DNA from: Setophaga petechia
Taxonomy: Eukaryota > Chordata > Aves > Passeriformes > Parulidae
Length of the DNA stretch: 64,000 bases
Reading direction: 5' to 3'
Assembly: GCA_024362935.1 (NCBI GenBank)
Contig: JANCRA010000007.1
Span: 17,888,003 to 17,952,002 of the forward strand
In this document: piece after piece, positions 57,733-64,000 of the stretch
How positions within the stretch are numbered: the stretch's first letter is position 1
Layout of the letters: each line of letters begins with the position of its first letter
The notes under the pieces: generated by a model
Database searches by the model: none
Told to the model about the DNA's origin: nothing
What the model saw: the letters and a program-made list of their open reading frames with translations, nothing else
Position numbers and translations under genes: made by a program

Positions 57733-57796
57733 GGAAAAGTAAAAAAAGTTAAAAAAAAGCAAGTAAAATAAAGTAAAGTAAGTAAAAAAAAAAAAG
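57733..57796. repeat. A-rich (AAAGT)n-like tract
   Basis: Irregular AAAGTA/AAAAGT units followed by an A-run. Simple low-complexity DNA. Confidence 0.8.
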
Positions 57797-57799
57797 GTA

Positions 57800-59370
57800 A
57801 ATCTCTAGATTCTTCCCCCCAGCCCCACCCAGCCCCACATTTTCCATTTGTTGACTTGGAGATCTTGTTTGTATTTCAGGAAGGATTGCATGTTCAGCAG
57901 AGTGTACGTGAGAGCAGGAGCTTGTGCTGGGGTGATATGCCTGTGTTTCGGAGTGTGTCCATGTCCAAGTGTAATGTACTTGTCTTTACTGATATGCTTT
58001 ATGATGGTGGATTGCAGATCTGACAGCCTCTCTCTATGTGTTTGTAAAGCTGCATAGGGCTCAGCACTATAAGACCCCAGTCTTGACAAAAACTCTGGAA
58101 CAACCCTAACATTCAGCAGGGGCTGGCTCCTGCCTTTGTTGATGGTAATTTATACTTCACCTGGTGGCTGGTTTACCTGGGAACACTTGTGAACTGTGCC
58201 ATACAAATGCATGATAAACCAGGCTTGAAAAAATCCAGGAGAAGATTGGTGCTGTGCAGAGTTAGAGCACTGTTCCCAGTTGTAAAATGGTTCTCTCATG
58301 ACAAAGTGTCTTTCTTTTTCTTGTTTAAAAATATGAACTTTGTTTTTCAAATATGCTATTTGGAATTTTCTCTTGAAACTGGAAAATGATCAAGTTTTCA
58401 ATATGGGTTTAGGAATCTGTTTTTAGAATTACCTAGAAAAAGATCCTATCTCCTCTCTTCACATCGATGACAATTGAAATTACAAATAAAATGACATTTT
58501 GCATAGGAACAAGAATGTTGTTAACATTTTTATTAATAAGAATTAGCATTAGTATTATTGTTGTTACCCTCTTGCTAGTAGTATTGTTAACTGTCCCTCC
58601 TTGTGTGCTTAGGCAAAATGTAGCATAGTTTGCCTTTCTGAGGACATTTGGCCCTCCAGGTGGGCATGTGAGAATTTGGGGTCCTGTTGTACCTGTGACA
58701 TTGTCAATTCTAAATACACATGTGCAAAGGCATTGAAAGAGTTGGGTAAATCTCTGACCGTATTTGCATTGAACTCTGTATGTGACTGGATGGGGACACA
58801 TCCATGGGGATACATTGCTAGTCCTTCAGAGAGGAGATCTGAAAGCTTGAAGTCCTGCTCCTCAGCAGCTGCTGAAGTTTATAGCAAAGTGAGAGGAGAA
58901 GGAAACCTTCCAAATTCTTCTTGTGCAGTTGAATGACATAACAATGCAGACTGGAGGTTCATATCTGAGCCCCTTGGAACCAAGGTATTCTTGAGAAAAA
59001 CTCAAGCCAAATCGATCCAATTCCCCAGACAACTCAATTTTGGAAAAACCTGGTTTGATTAAATGAAATTATATTAAAACATTCTGACTGGCTCTAGTGA
59101 GGAGTATCACAAGTGGCAGTTTGAGACTTGATCTGGGGATTCTGATGCCTGGCATCACAGATAAATTCACCCCATGATTTCATACACAGGAGTGTACTAA
59201 TTCCCCTGGACATTTGTGTTTATTGAGCTTGCACCCACAGGAGTGTGCCTTGCTGGCTGAGCAGCTTGTGTCACATCTCAGGAGTCAGCACTGGGGGGAC
59301 TTGGTGCTGCTGTGTGGTACTTAAACCAGTGTTGGTGCAAGCAGTGTTGGTTTAGCTGGTGTGCAGGTCT
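57800..59370. other. Non-coding stretch, no gene recognised
   Basis: No gene or repeat family recognised. 58490-58580 is AT-rich with TTAATAAG/ATTAGTATT words. Confidence 0.5.
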
Positions 59371-59377
59371 GGGACAA

Positions 59378-59492
59378 TCACAGAATTACAGAATGGTTGA
59401 GGTAGGAAGGGACCTCTATAGGTCATCTTGTCCAGGCCTCCTGCTCAGGCGGGGCCACCCAGAGCCAGCTGCCCAGGACCATGTCCAGGCAT
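59378..59492 (-). mobile_element. CR1 LINE 3'-end fragment, reverse orientation
   Basis: TCACAGAATTACAGAATGGT (59379-59398), then GGAAGGGACCTCTATAGGTC, CTTGTCCAGGCCTCCTGCTC and GCTGCCCAGGACCATGTCCA match the extreme 3' end of avian CR1 in reverse complement. Only about 115 bp remain, a severe 5' truncation typical of CR1. Confidence 0.88.
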
Positions 59493-59765
59493 CCCTGCTG
59501 GTCTCCCTGGCTGTGGTTGCAACTGCAAGGAAAGTTATAAGGCACAGTTAGGCAGCACGGGCCCTGCCAGTAAATCATTGTGCAGTTCAGGCTGTTTTTT
59601 CCCCTATTGGAGTCCATAGAGAATCAGACAGACTGTGCTGAGCTGGTCCCATCTGCACCCAACCTGGACAGCAGCTTTATCTTGCCTTGTAAAACTGCAG
59701 AGCTCTGTGACAAAAGAGTTAATCTCTGCCTTTGTTTCTCTTCCTCTCTCTCTTCTCTCTTGCAG

Positions 59766-59934
59766 CCGACTGAAAGGCAAGATGAGAGCAGATCCATCAG
59801 TGTCAGCTGCTTTCAGCACATCAGCACTTTTGGGGGGTTTATTGGGGACTAGTCCATCAGCAGTGCTTCCAAACTGCAACCACGCTGCAGACATGCCCCT
59901 CCTCCTGCACGGCAACCAGGCTGCCTGGGGATGA
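59766..59934 (+). CDS. Candidate terminal coding exon, unknown gene
   Basis: A long pyrimidine tract (59728-59762, CTCTTCCTCTCTCTCTTCTC-rich) ends in TTGCAG at 59765, a near-ideal splice acceptor. The following frame (first base completes a split codon; first full codon 59767) is open for 55 codons to a TGA at 59932-59934. Its product starts RLKGKMRADPSVSAAFSTSA and has a hydrophobic LLGGLLG segment. It ends in AAWG. I do not recognise the family. Downstream DNA to about 60500 looks constrained, as a conserved 3' UTR would, but no canonical AATAAA was seen there. It could be an alternative last exon of a neighbouring gene or a chance frame. Upstream exons would lie outside the window or far away. 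Confidence 0.28.
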
Positions 59935-60169
59935 CACGCCAGGAGCCCAGTGCCACTGGCCAGGGCCTGGGTGATAAATGACTGCATGAGGCATCTCCAT
60001 GGCTAGCAGAGTCCAGAGGGTCAGCCAGAGCCAGGCTTCTGGGGAGACAGCAATGAAACCATATTAATTTCTGGGCGTGCGTCCATGTGTGTCTGTGTGT
60101 CTGTACTGTCTGAAATAATACACTTGACACAAACACACATGCTTCACTTCCAACACACAGAGTAACACG

Positions 60170-60500
60170 GGAGAGGGCTGAAAGGGAGAAAGCTATCTGA
60201 TTGACAGGTTAATGAAGCAGTTCATAATAGCAATGGATATTATAACCTTAGAAACAGCTTGTAAATACCCAGTTGCTTTACATGTATAAACATACTCCCA
60301 TGCTCAGGTCTGTGTATATACATTTGCCTATTTATGAAATATATATATGCATATGTAAAAGGTGCAGGAATGTGAAATCAATGCTCTGAAGCGAAACCAA
60401 AGAACAAATAGAAGCTGGATAAAATTAAGCTTCATTAGTCTACCAGCCATATATATCCCTGGCCTTTTATTTTACTCCTAGGGCTGGAAGTCTTCCAAAG
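60170..60500. promoter_or_regulatory. Candidate conserved non-coding element or 3' UTR
   Basis: CTGATTGACAGGTTAATGAAG (from 60197; TGATTGACAG is a PBX/MEIS-type word), ATAGCAATGGATATTATAACC, a TTTATGAAATATATATATGCATATG tract and AAAATTAAGCTTCATTAGTC follow without repeats. It lies 240 bp downstream of the candidate terminal exon, so it might be enhancer or untranslated-region sequence. Confidence 0.35.
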
Positions 60501-60595
60501 CAGCGGAGGGACTTAGAACCACCCATCTGACTGATTTGCACTCCTAAGTCTTCTTGGTATGCTTGAAAACTCCACCTTTGTGGGGTTTGTTTAAT

Positions 60596-60745
60596 TGGTG
60601 GGGTTTTTTTCTCCTTCTTTTCTTGTTTTGTTTTGTGGGGGTTTGGGGGGGGGGATGTGTGAGTGTGTGTTTGTTTGTTTGTTCATTTGTTTTCTTGCTT
60701 GGGGTTTTTTTTTTGTTTGTTTTGTTGTTTTGTTTTCAATCCCAG
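60596..60745. repeat. T/G-rich low-complexity tract
   Basis: TTTTG, TTTGT and GTGT words with a G5 then G10 run (60637-60641 and 60645-60654). The complementary strand reads as Lys/Gln/Thr-rich nonsense. Confidence 0.85.
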
Positions 60746-60749
60746 TGTC

Positions 60750-62555
60750 TTGGGAAGAGCAAGCCCATCCACACAAGGCTGGGAAATTTTGTTAGCATGA
60801 GGAGAGTGGAATTTGAACCCATATCTAATCCAGGGTTTTGACTAATTCCTCATCACTTTGGTATGTCACCCTTTGAAAAGCTAGATGTATCTTTTACTAG
60901 GCAGATATTTGGATGTCATTGTTTGCTTCTGTATTGTATATATCATTGGGAATTTCCCAGTGTACTCTGGACTGGGACAAGGACTTACGCAACAATCTTT
61001 TCTCTCTTTTGTGGGATCTATTAGCAAATATAAATAGTGATATACTGAGCTCTTGTGGATGGGCAACAACCCTGGGAGCTGAAAAAGCAAGTCCAGCATG
61101 ACTAAGGACCTTTAGTTTTTCATTTCATGACTCTGCTTTTACGTGTAAGCCTCAATTTTACAGTAAGATAATTCCCTTCGGTTCTTCTCCTATCTCCTCT
61201 TAGAGAAAAATCAGGAGAAGATTAGAAGATTTCTCATACCTACAAAGAAGTGTTAGACTTGCCAGTTCCCAGCACTATTTCTAAGCATCATGACTGTGGA
61301 TGAAAAAATTCAAAGAGCCAAGTGTACTGGGAAGGATCAGAGCCACAAGGTTGATAAAACCCAAACCTACACAATGGAAAGTTGATTTTATCACATTGAA
61401 GTTTAGCTCAGACTTCAACTCTTGTGAAAATCCTCAGCAAATTCCCATCTAAGACTATAGAGTTAAGTTTCTGGAAAGAGTTGTGCCAGATAATTTCTTC
61501 CCTGATGGGAATTCCAAGATAAAAGCACTTAAGAGATGGGATATGTGCAGAGACTGCTGATGTGGTGTGGCACCATGCAAGGAGCATAGATACACATGCA
61601 ATGTGCAAAAACCATGCCTGCAAGTCTCTAGCCATACATGCTTGTGCTTTTGCTACTGCAGGAAGGGATCCTTTGATTTATATGGCAACTTGCACTGTCT
61701 TGATCTCTCTCTTGACCACAGGTCTTGATGAGCTTGATCTGAGCTTACAGGCAAAACAGTCAAGCCAAGTATTTCTGTGTTAATCTTAACAACTGTGGAA
61801 CAGATGTCCCTGAACATGCGCAAAGCTGAAGACAGAGCTGGGAATGGGACTTACATGTCCAGCATAGAAAGCTCATTATTTTTGTTTGTCTAGACTCGTC
61901 AATTATGCTAAAGCAACACTGGCTGAACATTTGCACAGAAGCAAATAGCTCTATATCTTAGTTTCTAGGAGTATCACAGCTCTGTACCTGCGAATCCTCT
62001 GGGTTTGGGTGCAGTTTGAACCACTGTCTAAAATACTGTTCTGCCTCACATCCTCTGTTTTTATTTTAGCTTCCTTTTCCTCTATTCCCTAGAACTAGTG
62101 TCTGCGGCTGCTCTTGCTCTCCACAAGCATTTTTAACCCTGAACTGTAAAACAGAAGAGAACAAGTTGACTTAAGGATGACTGGAGATTAGGGGCGAGAG
62201 AAGTTTGATCTGCAGCCTGGAGAATTAATGTCCTTGCATTAGGGATTTGCCCTTAATTCACCACTGGACAGGACTGTTAGGTTTGAGCAGACTGATGCTG
62301 CTCCTGCAATTCTCTCCCCAGCCCCAGAGACCAGAGAGGGGCTGAGTGTTGGTAGGCAGTTGGTGCCAGCTTCCTGTGGGAGCAGTAGGTTAAGGAATGG
62401 GAGCTGGCAAGGTCTCCCTGTCTTTGGTGGTGAGGAGAAGCAGGCTATGCACGACAGCTCAGCTGTCTTCTAGCACCCAGGCCAGCCAGCCAGATCTGTG
62501 AGGCCTTCCCAATCAGCACAGCAAGCTCAGCTTTGCTGCCGTCAGCACTGCTGAG
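60750..62555. other. Non-coding stretch, no feature recognised
   Basis: No gene, repeat family or distinctive motif cluster seen. Confidence 0.5.
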
Positions 62556-62559
62556 AGCA

Positions 62560-62700
62560 GAGGCTGAGGATGGGTGAATCCAAATATCCGGATTTCATGG
62601 ATATTGGCTGGAAGCATTCCACCATATCCGTGTGACTGCCTTTGCGTGATATTCATGCTCATCAGAAAATTAATTATTCCATTCAGCAGGCTCTGTGAGC
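62560..62700. promoter_or_regulatory. Candidate conserved non-coding element
   Basis: Three ATATCC words in mixed orientation (62584-62589, 62599-62604 reverse, 62624-62629) surround GGAAGCATTCCAC (a TEAD-like CATTCC), then TTTGCGTGATATTCATGC and AAAATTAATTATTCC. Tight packing of distinct sites and no repeat suggests an enhancer. Confidence 0.36.
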
Positions 62701-62709
62701 TGGGAGGAT

Positions 62710-63535
62710 TACCTTTCAATACCTGGAGTTCCTGCTGGGAGTGGGAGAGGTGTGTGAGAGAGAGAGAGAGGAAGCTTGTCTGCCTGCCTGTGTATCAGCA
62801 GGCTGGGTTGTGGACACAGATGTGTACAGACAGCAAGAGATTGTACCCGACTGCAAATACAGGGAAGGAATTGCACAAATAATGCAGAAATAAGGAAGAT
62901 GCCTTGCTCTGTGTGCCTGTGAAAGAGAGTGCCCTTGGTGACTCTCTGAGTGGCTTTGCATACCAGAAAGATAAGTATTTTCTTTCAGCTAGGTCAGCTG
63001 TGTACAGGTAGCAGAGGGTGCAGGGCCTGGGTAGGTGGCAATGCCTTGTCTTTGCCTTTATTTTTGTGAGGGACTTATGCATGGCCAGACTGTCTCATGT
63101 TTGTAAGATCTACCTTCAGAAAAGTTGATATGTATTTAATACAAGCCTAAACCTTCCCATGGTTTCCTGTGTACTTGTCCTTACAACAGGAAAAAGCTCA
63201 CATGTACACAATGATTGTTGAAAAACTGCACACGTGGTGGAAAAACTGGTGTCAGCTGGCATCACATTAGTACCTCTGATTTTGACTATGGCCCTCCTAA
63301 ACACAGGTCCACTTGTCTTCCTTATAGTACAGCAGATCAACCCCATGTTCCTCAGGGGTAAGTTATATCAGCAAGTAAGCAGAATCAGGTCTTGCAATAT
63401 TTAAAAGAAAAGCTTTGTACCTCAGTTTGAAAGCTTTCCTGCAATTCTGCAAGTAACAGGATGTTTTTTCCCATATGGGGTGGTATGGTCTGCATATGTG
63501 CATGAGCTGGGGTTTTCCAGCTGCAGCAGCAAGGA
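62710..63535. other. Non-coding stretch, no gene recognised
   Basis: A short GA run lies at about 62756-62772. Nothing else that I can name. Confidence 0.5.
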
Positions 63536-63539
63536 GGGA

Positions 63540-63680
63540 TCTTTCCTGGAAAGCAAAATTGCTTTATTAAGGCTTGGCTTTGAGAGTGCCTTGATTGGCT
63601 CTGCTAGGCAGCACAGCGCAGAGTTTCAAGCTCGGGGTATTCTTGGAAATTTGTGTTATTAATTGAAAGCTTATTAATGG
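63540..63680. promoter_or_regulatory. Weak candidate non-coding element
   Basis: GCAAAATTGCTTTATTAAGG, GCCTTGATTGGCTCTG and TTATTAATTGAAAGCTTATTAATGG follow in a repeat-free block with retained CpGs near 63618 and 63633. Inferred regulatory, low certainty. Confidence 0.22.
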
Positions 63681-63684
63681 CAAA

Positions 63685-64000
63685 CACAGGATGACATTTT
63701 ACATGGTTTAGTTATGTTCTGTGAGTCATTGGTACAAAGCAGTCTCAGCCACAAGGCAAGGAATCTCCTGCCGTAACTGATAACAGGGGAGCAATAACAG
63801 CTCAGTTCCCTAACTGGTCCTGAGGCGACAGCCAGAAGCCTTACAAATGTCTGATCATCTCTCTCAGGAGAGGAGGTCACCCTCTCCTCTGAGGTGGTCA
63901 CTCATCCTGGAGTTAAGGGAAATCTCAGAGGAAAGCACACTTAGTCCCTGAGGTAATAAGCACTTGTTTGTTACCAGTGGGCTTCAGAATTTTGGCCTCT
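63685..64000. other. Non-coding window end
   Basis: No gene recognised. A 75-codon minus frame at 63674-63901 shows no domain. Confidence 0.5.

Overview
The window looks like vertebrate nuclear DNA, most likely from a bird. The best evidence is two recognisable CR1 retrotransposon tails (39865-40610 and 59378-59492) carrying the avian-type 3' end, plus two much older CR1/L3-like remnants (15870-16565 and 35010-35660). There are also a few decayed MIR-like SINE fragments, and interspersed repeats are otherwise scarce. These family calls come from remembered consensus sequence, not from a search.

I find no gene I can name. No multi-exon gene, rRNA, tRNA, CRISPR array, phage or bacterial element is visible. 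The longest open frames (up to about 215 codons) are low-complexity or carry no recognisable domain; several exist only because purine- or pyrimidine-rich DNA lacks stop codons. The best coding candidate is a possible terminal exon at 59766-59934 (+). A strong polypyrimidine tract and CAG acceptor open a 55-codon frame there, and sequence that looks constrained follows it. Weaker splice-like exons lie at 50681-50816 (+), 33241-33464 (+), 22177-22207 (+) and 9088-9190 (-).

The main content appears to be non-coding and probably regulatory. At least 17 stretches of about 100-650 bp stand out from their surroundings. They retain CpGs or carry clusters of homeodomain (TAATTA/TAATTG), SOX and E-box-like words, and they contain no repeats. 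Examples are 6150-6680, 10110-10330, 19890-20220, 23150-23780, 28330-28490, 31030-31530, 34060-34560, 41040-41420, 47690-48060, 49800-50050, 54720-54900, 55980-56240, 60170-60500 and 62560-62700. This pattern fits a gene-poor interval around, or an intron of, a developmental regulator. I cannot identify the locus, and conservation is inferred from sequence character only.

Layout: 1-6150 unremarkable; 6150-10330 two candidate regulatory blocks around a purine-rich domain; 10330-19880 AT-richer with one ancient CR1; 19880-31530 the densest run of candidate elements mixed with purine/pyrimidine-biased tracts; 31530-42930 includes a small CpG-rich island (34280-34500), CR1 copies, an ATCC microsatellite and a second GC-rich patch; 42930-54720 mostly plain with two GT microsatellites flanking a strong candidate element; 54720-64000 several candidate elements, a perfect 18-bp-arm hairpin, a 25-bp tandem duplication and the candidate terminal exon. 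I did not find a new multi-component biological system.
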